A DNA stretch of 64,000 nt from an uncultured Lachnospiraceae bacterium. GTDB lineage: Bacteria; Bacillota; Clostridia; Lachnospirales; Lachnospiraceae. The notes below the pieces were generated by a model. It searched no databases. It was not told the DNA's origin and was given only the letters and a program-made list of their open reading frames with translations. A program made the position numbers and the translations under genes. Of the stretch, positions 15,825 through 23,878 are shown in pieces (position 1 is the first letter of the stretch; each line of letters begins with the position of its first letter). The stretch is from assembly GCA_910586705.1 (NCBI GenBank), contig CAJUJK010000003.1, positions 1 through 64,000 of the forward strand. The letters are read 5' to 3'.

Positions 15825-18739
15825 ACAATCATTTCCTCAAACACTTCCTCCGGCACGGGCTTGCAGTATCGGTAGCCCTGCGCCACATAAGCGCCGATCT
15901 CCATCATCAGCTCGGTATCCCCTTCCGTCTCCACGCCCTCGCAAACCACCTGCGCCTCCAGATCTCTTGCCAGATTTACGATATTTCTCATAATCTGTAC
16001 CTGCCTTGTCCTGTTCTCATTGTTTAACAGGAAGGAGCGGTCCAGCTTGATGACCGACGCGGGTATCTGCTCAAACACGCCGAGCGACGAGTAGCCGGAG
16101 CCAAAATCGTCGATGGAAAGGTGCACGCCCTTATCCTTAAGGATCGCCACATTCTCCTTGACTTTCTGCTGCTGCATCTCCTCCACCACAAGCGTCTCCG
16201 TGATCTCCACCTCGATCAGATCCTTAGGTATCTGGTACTTCTCAATCACGGACACAAACCGCTCCGGGAATCCGTCCTTTATAAAATGCGACCTTGAAAA
16301 GTTGCAGGACACGGGAACCACAGCAAGCCCCTCGTCAAGCCGCCTGCGCAGCATCTTGCAGACGCTCTCCATCACAAAGAAATCAATCTCCGTGATCCTG
16401 CCCGTCTGCTCATAGTACGGCACAAAGAAGCCGGGCGCACGGATCGCGCCGTCCGCCGTGGGATCCTTGAAGCGCACCAGCGCCTCCGCTCCCACCACGC
16501 GCTCGTCCCTGATATCCACCTTCGCCTGATAGTATGCCACGAAATCCTTCTGAAAATCCGCCCCATCCAGCAGTTTCTCCCTGTCATGCTGTTCCCGCAG
16601 CTTTTTGCGCAGTTCCTCATCGTAAATGCTGATCGCGTTGCTGTGGCTGTCCTTCAGGGGATCGACCGCCTGAATCGCATAGGAGAGGGCGAGCTGGATA
16701 TCCGTTTGTCCTCTTTCGATTCCACAGACACCCATAGCCTGCGTCATGCGGATTCCCTCTTTCTCATAGATGTGATCGGAAATCCTTTCCGCCATCGCCA
16801 TCATGCGCTTCGTCAGAGAGGACATGTCCTCATACTGCACAAACAGCACGAAATGACTGCCGTAGCTTCTGGCATAAAGCTCGTTTTCGCCGACTTCCCC
16901 AGCCATGATCTCGATGGTGAGCTCCAGAAGCCGCTGCCCCGCGTTCCAGCCGTAGAGCGCATTGTAACTCTTAAACTGACAGATGTCCGTGTACACGATG
17001 GCATATTTTTTGTCCGCGTCCGTCCCAAGTTTTAAGGACGCCCTGTATTTCAGATAGTTGAGATTCCAGATATTAAAATCTGTATCCTTGTACATCAGCT
17101 TCTGGAGCCGTCTGCTGTTTTCCAGCATACGGTACAGCACAAATATGGCAAGCGCCGCCGCCACAAGCAGCACCAGAATGATCACAATGCTGTGATCCCT
17201 GATAAAGCCGTCCACGCTCATTCTGGAATAGAAGTTATCCTGCAGCATATAGTCATTGACCGACTTGTCGGTGACTTCCAGAAGCTCCTTATTCAAAATG
17301 CCGAGAAGCGGCGAATTTTCATCGTTGCGGACCGCCATGCGGATATCGTGCACATCGCTTAAAACCGTGTGAATCTCAAGCTGCCCGAAACCGAACTGGG
17401 ACCCCAAAAGATACTCCGCCAGATATCCGTCGCACAGCGCCGCCTCCGCTTTGCCGGAGCGTACCGCCTGCAGGCACTCCTTTGGATTCTCCAAAACCAA
17501 AAGTCTGGTCTGTTCCCCGGCGAAGGTGACGCCGCCTTCCTCCGTGAGATTCTCCCCCGTCACCGCCAGCGTCTGAAACTCCTCTGTCCTGCCGCCGCTC
17601 TTGGTGATCAGCACATGGGGCACCTGCGCGTAGGATTTCGTCAGGGCGCATCCCATCTGCTTCATGCCCGCCGCGCGTTCCCCACAGTAGCCTATCATGT
17701 CGATCTTACCGTCCAGAAGCGCCTGCTTTGCCTCGTCCATGTTCTGCATTTTTATATAGGAAAAGGTAAGTCCCGTGCTCACGGAAACCTCCCCGAGCAT
17801 CTGCGGCGCAAGCCCTTTGTAAACGCCCTCCTCATCCTCATAGGAGAAGGGATAGTAACCGTCCAGATAACCCACCTTCAGCTCAGCGGTTTTCCGGATG
17901 AAATCCAGTTCCTCCCCGGTGAGAAGAATCGTATGGTCCAGACGGCTGTCGTAATATTTTACCATCAGTTCATTCTCAAGTTCCGGGCGGTTCATCTTCA
18001 CGTCCGCGATCCCCTGGTTCAGTTCCCGCAGCAGGTCTTCGTTGCCGGGATATGTAATGTAGTAGAAAGGCATCGGCGCAAAACGGCCGATCACCCGCTG
18101 CCCTTCCCGGATCTCCGTGAGGGAATGCACGAGTGCGTCGATCTCGCCAACCGAGAGCGCCGCCTGCAGGACCGCCGTGCTCTCATACTCCCGCACCCGG
18201 GGATTTTCAATCCCATGCCCTTTCAGGTATTCCATAAATTCCTGTTTCCTCACATACGTGCCCACAACGCCGTAAGTGATATCCTTCATGGCGCCGAAGT
18301 CCTCATATGCCAGCGGGCTTTCCCCCTTCACGGCTATGGCGCCGAACGTATACCCGTTGGCAATATCCGCGTACCTGTAAACCTGCGCCCGCTCGGCGGA
18401 ATATTGGGCGCTGCCCACCAGATCCACCTCTTTGTCTGCCAGCATCTGCAGCGCCTCGTCCCAGCTTTCACAGGGGACATACTCTATATCCCAGTTTACA
18501 TAATCACACAGGTTCTCCAGATATTCCACGTCCATCCCGGTCAGACTGCCGTCGGGCATGGTCTCGTGATAACCGCCCATGGGGAAAAAACTCACCCGCA
18601 CCGTCCGCTTTCCGGCGCCTTGTACCACGCCCATATTTGCAGAAAACGCAAAAACCGCCCCCAGCATGACAACAACAAGCATCAGGGCGGTCTCTCGCAT
18701 CGTCCTATTCCGTTTGCATTTCCTTCCGTTTCCCATAAG
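15821..18739 (-). CDS. transmembrane sensor: two SBP domains, degenerate GGDEF, EAL phosphodiesterase
   Basis: The protein (972 aa from ATG 18739) carries a signal peptide and two periplasmic-binding-protein type 3 domains (about 45-265 and 275-500, both with amino-acid-binding SBP signatures such as VEYLENLCDYVNWDIEYVP). One membrane helix lies near 525-545, followed by a GGDEF-fold domain and an EAL domain. The GGDEF signature is replaced by SYGSHF, so no cyclase activity is expected. The EAL domain keeps GAEALVRF, the Asn in CNFS, EITETL, DDFGSGYSS, KLDRSFL and EGVET. It should therefore hydrolyse c-di-GMP in response to an extracellular ligand. The first part of the open frame (to 18799) was left out; ATG 18703 is a possible shorter start. 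It is coupled to the YdcF gene. Confidence 0.88.
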   Translation of the reverse strand, partial: LMGNGRKCKRNRTMRETALMLVVVMLGAVFAFSANMGVVQGAGKRTVRVSFFPMGGYHETMPDGSLTGMDVEYLENLCDYVNWDIEYVPCESWDEALQMLADKEVDLVGSAQYSAERAQVYRYADIANGYTFGAIAVKGESPLAYEDFGAMKDITYGVVGTYVRKQEFMEYLKGHGIENPRVREYESTAVLQAALSVGEIDALVHSLTEIREGQRVIGRFAPMPFYYITYPGNEDLLRELNQGIADVKMNRPELENELMVKYYDSRLDHTILLTGEELDFIRKTAELKVGYLDGYYPFSYEDEEGVYKGLAPQMLGEVSVSTGLTFSYIKMQNMDEAKQALLDGKIDMIGYCGERAAGMKQMGCALTKSYAQVPHVLITKSGGRTEEFQTLAVTGENLTEEGGVTFAGEQTRLLVLENPKECLQAVRSGKAEAALCDGYLAEYLLGSQFGFGQLEIHTVLSDVHDIRMAVRNDENSPLLGILNKELLEVTDKSVNDYMLQDNFYSRMSVDGFIRDHSIVIILVLLVAAALAIFVLYRMLENSRRLQKLMYKDTDFNIWNLNYLKYRASLKLGTDADKKYAIVYTDICQFKSYNALYGWNAGQRLLELTIEIMAGEVGENELYARSYGSHFVLFVQYEDMSSLTKRMMAMAERISDHIYEKEGIRMTQAMGVCGIERGQTDIQLALSYAIQAVDPLKDSHSNAISIYDEELRKKLREQHDREKLLDGADFQKDFVAYYQAKVDIRDERVVGAEALVRFKDPTADGAIRAPGFFVPYYEQTGRITEIDFFVMESVCKMLRRRLDEGLAVVPVSCNFSRSHFIKDGFPERFVSVIEKYQIPKDLIEVEITETLVVEEMQQQKVKENVAILKDKGVHLSIDDFGSGYSSLGVFEQIPASVIKLDRSFLLNNENRTRQVQIMRNIVNLARDLEAQVVCEGVETEGDTELMMEIGAYVAQGYRYCKPVPEEVFEEMIV

Positions 18740-18827
18740 CCACTCAACCTTCCCGGAATCCCCAAATTTTACCAGAACTCTATATAACAAGTGTAACACA
18801 GTTATTTCCGGCGCACTACTCCTTTTT

Positions 18828-19823
18828 CTACAAATATCTGTCCAGAAAGTCCTCTATCCTCCCGTAGTAGACGTCGGGATTCTTGTCCTGTGCCTGCGCG
18901 TGCCCCGCGCCTTCCACTATGAAAAGTTCCTTCTCGCACGCTGCAGCCTCAAACAACTCGCAGGACATATTCACATCTATCATCCGGTCCTCATCCCCAT
19001 GGATAAAGAGCGTGGGAATGCCGCTTGCCCTGACCGCCCGTAGCGGGGACGCGTCCTTCAGGTCATAGCCGCCCCTGAGCCTCAGCATCACGCACGCTGA
19101 ATCCACAAAAGGCGCGGCGGGCAGATGGAACCACTCCGTAATTTTGTCGCCGAACATCTCATAGGCTTCCGTGTAGGCGCTGTCGGAGACCACCGCCTTA
19201 ATGTGTTCGGACGCCTCCGGCGAACCCGCCATCAGAAGCGCCGTTGCCGCGCCCATGGACTGCCCGTGAAGAACAATCCGCGCCTCCGGCGTCTGTTCCA
19301 GTATATGCGCAATCCAGAGTTCACAGTCAAGGTGATCCGTCCAGCCCATGCCGATAAAATCCCCCTCGCTCTCCCCCTGACACCGAAGGTCAGGTACGAG
19401 CACGGAATAGCCCTGTTTATGGTACCAGTATGCAAACTGGTACATTTCTTCCTTCCATCCCGTGTAGCCGTGCAGAAGAAGCGCCCATTTCTCCCCTGTG
19501 CCGCCCGTCTCTGACGCGGCTGCCGGGAACTGTGCCGCCGTGAGGAGATACCCGTCCGTCGTCCGCACCTGTATCTTTTTGCACGCTGCCGTCTCCAGCC
19601 ATTCCCCCGTCTCCGTGAGAAGCTGCGACCTGTTCTCCCTGATATCCGCCGTCTGTACCTGCTCGCTGTAACACTTTCTGGTGATATCCTCAAAGGCGTT
19701 CAGTTTATCCATAAAGGAGGGCACAAGGCAGGCGCTCACGAGAAAATAGACAAATACGGTATAAACTGCGAAAAGTGCTGCAGCGACAGCCGCCGCGATC
19801 CGTATTTTCCTTTTTCTCCGCAT
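18828..19823 (-). CDS. membrane-anchored alpha/beta hydrolase
   Basis: The 331-aa protein has one N-terminal membrane helix and an alpha/beta-hydrolase domain on the outside. The oxyanion region is ALLLHGYTGWKEEM, the nucleophile elbow GQSMG (catalytic Ser), the acid in HGDEDRMID and the His in GAGHAQ. All three catalytic residues are present, so it should be an active esterase or acyl hydrolase; the substrate is unknown. It is transcribed with the Sfp-type transferase, 17 bp downstream of it. Confidence 0.88.
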   Translation of the reverse strand: MRRKRKIRIAAAVAAALFAVYTVFVYFLVSACLVPSFMDKLNAFEDITRKCYSEQVQTADIRENRSQLLTETGEWLETAACKKIQVRTTDGYLLTAAQFPAAASETGGTGEKWALLLHGYTGWKEEMYQFAYWYHKQGYSVLVPDLRCQGESEGDFIGMGWTDHLDCELWIAHILEQTPEARIVLHGQSMGAATALLMAGSPEASEHIKAVVSDSAYTEAYEMFGDKITEWFHLPAAPFVDSACVMLRLRGGYDLKDASPLRAVRASGIPTLFIHGDEDRMIDVNMSCELFEAAACEKELFIVEGAGHAQAQDKNPDVYYGRIEDFLDRYL

Positions 19824-19839
19824 CCTGTCACTCCTTCCC

Positions 19840-20511
19840 TCAATAGAAATCTATCGGTATCATGCTGTAAGCAATGTCCGAACTTTCCTGCACGCATACC
19901 GCCGTGCAGTACCCCTCAATCTCACGGTATTCCCTCATGTGGTAATACTTTGCGTCCACGCTGTGCCGCACCCTTGCGCGTCCCGATTCCTCATCCATAT
20001 GGATCACAAAATCCTGCAGGGACAGGGACATCCCCCTGCCGATCGCCTTCACAAAGCTCTCCTTCATCGTCCAGAGGCGGAACATCCGCTGTGTCTGCTC
20101 CTCCTCCCCCGCCTCGTACAGCCACGCAAGCTCCTCCTGTGCAAAAAAGCGGTCCGCCACCCTGAGCCGCCCGTCCCTTTCGCGCTCGATATCGTTTCCC
20201 ACAGGCTTATCCCCCACCGTGCATATGGCATAGTCGCCGGAATGGGAGAGCGAAAAACAGATTTCGGGATGATACTTCAGCGCGGGCTTCCCCCACTCGC
20301 CGATCTCATACTCCACGCTTCTTTCCTGCAGGCCGAACGCCGCCAGCGCATGATCTAAAAGCAGCCCCGCCGCGAGACTTCTGTTCTTGTCCTTCCCATG
20401 CCGCAGAATGGCTATTTTCTGCTGCCTGTAAGGCGAAAGCAGTTTTAACTTTTCCCGGAACAGGGTCTCATTGTCGAGACATCTCACATCCGCGTAATAA
20501 GTGCAAATCAT
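19840..20511 (-). CDS. Sfp-type 4'-phosphopantetheinyl transferase
   Basis: The 223-aa enzyme would transfer phosphopantetheine from CoA to carrier proteins. The two family signatures are intact: GNDIERER (Mg-binding Asp and Glu) and WTMKESFVKAIGRGMSL. The length and the SLSHSGDYAICTV segment fit the Sfp class that primes secondary-metabolite synthases as well as acyl carrier proteins. No synthase gene is in the window, so the carrier partner is unknown. It lies 33 bp downstream of the helicase gene in the same direction. Confidence 0.9.
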   Translation of the reverse strand: MICTYYADVRCLDNETLFREKLKLLSPYRQQKIAILRHGKDKNRSLAAGLLLDHALAAFGLQERSVEYEIGEWGKPALKYHPEICFSLSHSGDYAICTVGDKPVGNDIERERDGRLRVADRFFAQEELAWLYEAGEEEQTQRMFRLWTMKESFVKAIGRGMSLSLQDFVIHMDEESGRARVRHSVDAKYYHMREYREIEGYCTAVCVQESSDIAYSMIPIDFY

Positions 20512-20544
20512 AGCCGCTCCATTTCACAATCCACGTATATTCTC

Positions 20545-22542
20545 TTAGCTATTTTCCCTCTCCATCCTGCGATAGCAGCGGTCGCAGACCGGGTATGTGG
20601 CATTCCATGCAAGCGGTCTGCCGCAGATACGGCATCTGCGCTCAAACTGTCCCTTGTCGTCCTTCAACAGTTCCCCGATCTCATGCTGCGCCCACTCCCT
20701 GTTGGCGGCAACCTCCTCCTTATCCACCACCCAGTCCATTCTGGCGGCAAACTGGGTATAGAGGTCAAGCTGTTTATAGTAGGACTCCAGTCCCTCCAGA
20801 GAAAAGTCTTTCGGAAGCATCGGACAGTTCTGCTGCTTCTCCGGGCTTTCACAGTAGCGCAGCCACAGTCTGAGCACCTCCCTGTCCTTCACGTCAAAGG
20901 GACAGGTAATCAGCGAAAGCACCAGTTTCCTGTCGTCCATGTAGGTAATCTTCCTGCGGTAGTCACGCAGATATCTGTACTTATCCACGCTCTCCTTCAT
21001 GGAAATTTTGTCGTACATGGGCGGATTTCCCGTCTTTTCCCATGCCTCTATGATTTCATCCAGTTCGATGTCGATATCGAGAAGGATCTCCGGGAAACCG
21101 ACTCTCGCCCTCCGCAGCGGATAGAGAGGTTCCGCCAGCTTTTTCCCGACATATTCCGGCTCCATCGCCGACTGTACATAGCCCGTGTCGTAAAAACCGT
21201 ACCGCCCTGCCCTGCCTGCAATCTGTCTGATTTCCTCGGCTAAAAGCCTGCGTTTGCCGACGCCGTCAAACTTGGTCGTATTCATAAAAACAATCCGGCG
21301 GATCGGCAGGTTGATTCCCATGCCGATGGCGTCCGTCGCCACCACCACCTGATTGACCCCCTCGGTAAACAGTCGCACCTGCTCCTGCCTTGTCTGGGGC
21401 GGCAGGTTGCCGTAGATCACGCTGGCACGGATCCCCCGCCCTTCCAGTGACGCCGCGATTGCCAGCACATTTTTCTTGGAAAAGGCAATCAGCGCGTCGC
21501 CCGGCTCCACATCCTTCGACATATCAAAACGTTCGGGGATGAACGTAAGCTTCGTGTTGCGCTCGTGGCGGACTATTTCCATCTCGTCACCGCAGCGCCT
21601 GAGCATCCCGGTCAACAGTTTCTCCGCCGTGCCGGAGCAGCACACATGCACCTCCTCCGCACGGATGCCGAGAATCGCCCTCGTCCAGTAACTGCCCCTG
21701 TTTTCATCCGCCATCATCTGCGCTTCATCTATGACGGCAATGTCATATGTCTCCCTGATATCCAGAATCTCCACCGTGGAAGCCTGCACGAAACTGCCGG
21801 GCGTGCGTATGGTCTCCTCCCCCGTGATCATGTCGCAGGGAATGCCGTCCGTCATCATGCGGTCGTAAACCTCTAACGCCAACAGGCGAAGCGGTCCCAG
21901 ATATATGCCGTGGTAAGCCTGCTTAAGCCGTTTGAGCGCCTCATAAGTCTTTCCGCTGTTGGTGGGACCGATATGCAGGATAAACCGGCGCTTCATGGCA
22001 CGCGCCTCCGGGTACTGTCTCTCCGGCTCCGCCGCCATCAGCTCCTCGATCCGCTGTCCGACCAGATACTGCATGTATTCATTTTTATAGATTTCATAAA
22101 GGGACTTCGTCCGCAGAAGCTGCGCCGTCTTCTCCATCCCGGCAATATCTTCGGGGACGGCGCCGGACGCCATTCTTTTCAGGAAATTCATGTCCAGTTT
22201 AGCTAAAAGCCGCACCACCCGGCGGTATTTCTTCAGCCACCTGGTGTCCTTTAGCACCACCGTATAGCCGATCTGCGCCACCTTCCTGTGCAGGTCTTTC
22301 ATATCTGCCAGTATCTGGTGGTTCTCCTGCTTTTTCTTGCGCAGGATGCGCCGTTCCAGCTGCCCTAACTGCTTTTCCGTACTTCTGGTAAATCTGCGGT
22401 TCTCCTCCGGCGCAAATGACAAAAAAGCCTTCTCGTAGACTGCCCAGAGTTTCTTCGGAATACCGTCCTGCTCTTCCGTCTGCCGCGCTTTCTTTTCCGC
22501 CGTTTTCTCTTCCTGTATCTTACTCTTATGTTCTGTTTCCAT
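20545..22542 (-). CDS. SUV3-like superfamily 2 RNA helicase with C-terminal zinc finger
   Basis: The 665-aa protein has helicase motif I as HIGPTNSGKTYEAL, motif II as VIDEAQM (DEAQ), a CCSGTAEKLL motif III, then the second RecA lobe with VATDAIGMGINLPIRR and QIAGRAGRYG. This arrangement matches SUV3/mitochondrial-type RNA helicases. A C-terminal pair CRICGRPLAW and CDRCYRR forms a zinc finger. The N-terminal 150 residues are basic and coiled. It probably unwinds RNA in decay or ribosome-related work; the substrate is not evident. AGAGGAA precedes the start. Confidence 0.85.
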   Translation of the reverse strand: METEHKSKIQEEKTAEKKARQTEEQDGIPKKLWAVYEKAFLSFAPEENRRFTRSTEKQLGQLERRILRKKKQENHQILADMKDLHRKVAQIGYTVVLKDTRWLKKYRRVVRLLAKLDMNFLKRMASGAVPEDIAGMEKTAQLLRTKSLYEIYKNEYMQYLVGQRIEELMAAEPERQYPEARAMKRRFILHIGPTNSGKTYEALKRLKQAYHGIYLGPLRLLALEVYDRMMTDGIPCDMITGEETIRTPGSFVQASTVEILDIRETYDIAVIDEAQMMADENRGSYWTRAILGIRAEEVHVCCSGTAEKLLTGMLRRCGDEMEIVRHERNTKLTFIPERFDMSKDVEPGDALIAFSKKNVLAIAASLEGRGIRASVIYGNLPPQTRQEQVRLFTEGVNQVVVATDAIGMGINLPIRRIVFMNTTKFDGVGKRRLLAEEIRQIAGRAGRYGFYDTGYVQSAMEPEYVGKKLAEPLYPLRRARVGFPEILLDIDIELDEIIEAWEKTGNPPMYDKISMKESVDKYRYLRDYRRKITYMDDRKLVLSLITCPFDVKDREVLRLWLRYCESPEKQQNCPMLPKDFSLEGLESYYKQLDLYTQFAARMDWVVDKEEVAANREWAQHEIGELLKDDKGQFERRCRICGRPLAWNATYPVCDRCYRRMERENS

Positions 22543-22659
22543 AGTTCCTCTGTCCGTGAATCACTGATATAGGTTCTCACATTATGATACCACAGATTCC
22601 CACCGTTAGGCAAACCCTTCCACCTGTTAATATCTTCCCCTTTTCACATGTTCCGTTCC

Positions 22660-22688
22660 TTGATTTTATACCGGGTTTGTTTTACAAT
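22660..22688 (+). promoter_or_regulatory. sigma-A promoter of the phosphorelay operon
   Basis: TTGATT (22660-22665) and TACAAT (22683-22688) are separated by 17 bases. The first start codon lies 34 bp downstream, so the leader is very short. Confidence 0.7.
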
Positions 22689-22721
22689 AAAAGGAGAAAT
22701 TTGTAAAGGGGGGTATTCCGT

Positions 22722-23801
22722 ATGAAAAATGTGATTCTCGTGGTGGACGACGACAAAACAAACCTGTCTCTGGCACAGCGGATTCTCGGACCGCAGTACC
22801 GCATAGCCGCGGCGGGTTCCGGCACTGCGGCCCTCAAATATCTGGAAAACCACCGCCCCGACCTGATTCTTTTAGATATCAACATGCCGGAAATGGACGG
22901 TTTTGAAGTGATGGAACGGATTCACTCCAACGTACATACCGAGTCAATTCCCGTGATTTTTCTGACGGCGGACTCTCTGGCGGAAACGGAAATCAAGTGT
23001 TTCCAGATGGGCGCCATGGATTTTGTGACGAAACCCTTTGTGCCCGACATCCTCTTAAGCCGCGTCAGCAAGACAATCGAGCTTGACCAGTACCGGCATA
23101 ATCTGGAAAATATGGTAAACGATCAGGCGCAGAAAATCATGGAGGGTTCCATGCGCCTTGGACGAATTCAGGAATCTGTCATTATCGGTATGGCAAATCT
23201 GATAGAGAGCCGGGACGGCAGCACTGGAAAACACGTGAAAAATACGCAGACCTATGTCAGAATGATCGCCACCGAACTGCTGTCGAGAGGACTTTTCACC
23301 GAGGAGCTTACCCCCGCTTATATCGAAGATCTCTGCAAGGCGGCGCCCCTGCATGACGTGGGAAAGATCAAAATCCCGGACGCCATTCTCCAAAAGCCCG
23401 GCAGGCTGACCCCGGAAGAGTTTGAGACCATGAAGCTGCACACCACCCACAGTCCCCAGATCATCCAGACCATCATCGGCGATATCGAGGACGAGCACTA
23501 TGTGCGGCTGGTGGAGGAGATCTCCCTTTACCATCACGAGCGATGGGACGGCACGGGATATCCGACAGGGCTTACCGAATCCAACATCCCTCTCTCGGCA
23601 CGGATTATGGCAGTTGCGGACGTATTCGACGCGCTCTACGAGGAGCGGTGCTACAAGCCGCCCGTCAGACCCATTGAGCGGATCATGCAGATCATGTCCG
23701 AGGGACGCGGCACACAGTTTGACCCTGTGATTCTGGACGTTTTTATGGACATGCTGCCGCAGTTGAAGGAACAGCTCCATATCACAGACAGCGTCACATG
23801 A
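22722..23801 (+). CDS. response regulator with HD-GYP c-di-GMP phosphodiesterase domain
   Basis: The 359-aa protein has a receiver domain (VVDDDKTNLSLA, phospho-acceptor Asp near 51 in LLDINMPEMDG, Lys in TKPF) followed by an HD-GYP domain. The latter shows HDVGKIKIPD and HHERWDGTGYP, both halves of the catalytic signature. It should degrade c-di-GMP under control of phosphorylation. Two hybrid kinases are encoded directly downstream, the first with an Hpt domain, so the three likely form one phosphorelay. Confidence 0.93.
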   Translation: MKNVILVVDDDKTNLSLAQRILGPQYRIAAAGSGTAALKYLENHRPDLILLDINMPEMDGFEVMERIHSNVHTESIPVIFLTADSLAETEIKCFQMGAMDFVTKPFVPDILLSRVSKTIELDQYRHNLENMVNDQAQKIMEGSMRLGRIQESVIIGMANLIESRDGSTGKHVKNTQTYVRMIATELLSRGLFTEELTPAYIEDLCKAAPLHDVGKIKIPDAILQKPGRLTPEEFETMKLHTTHSPQIIQTIIGDIEDEHYVRLVEEISLYHHERWDGTGYPTGLTESNIPLSARIMAVADVFDALYEERCYKPPVRPIERIMQIMSEGRGTQFDPVILDVFMDMLPQLKEQLHITDSVT

Positions 23802-23878
23802 CGAGAGTGTCACCCGTCTGACAGCGGCGTCATATGTTATCATTTCATCACAGGATTCGTTGAGGAGTGTTGACTGAC

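Noticed and set aside
17369..18787. 472-codon open frame opposite the GGDEF-EAL gene
   Set aside because: It is antisense to a well-supported gene, lacks domains and arises from GC-rich codon positions.
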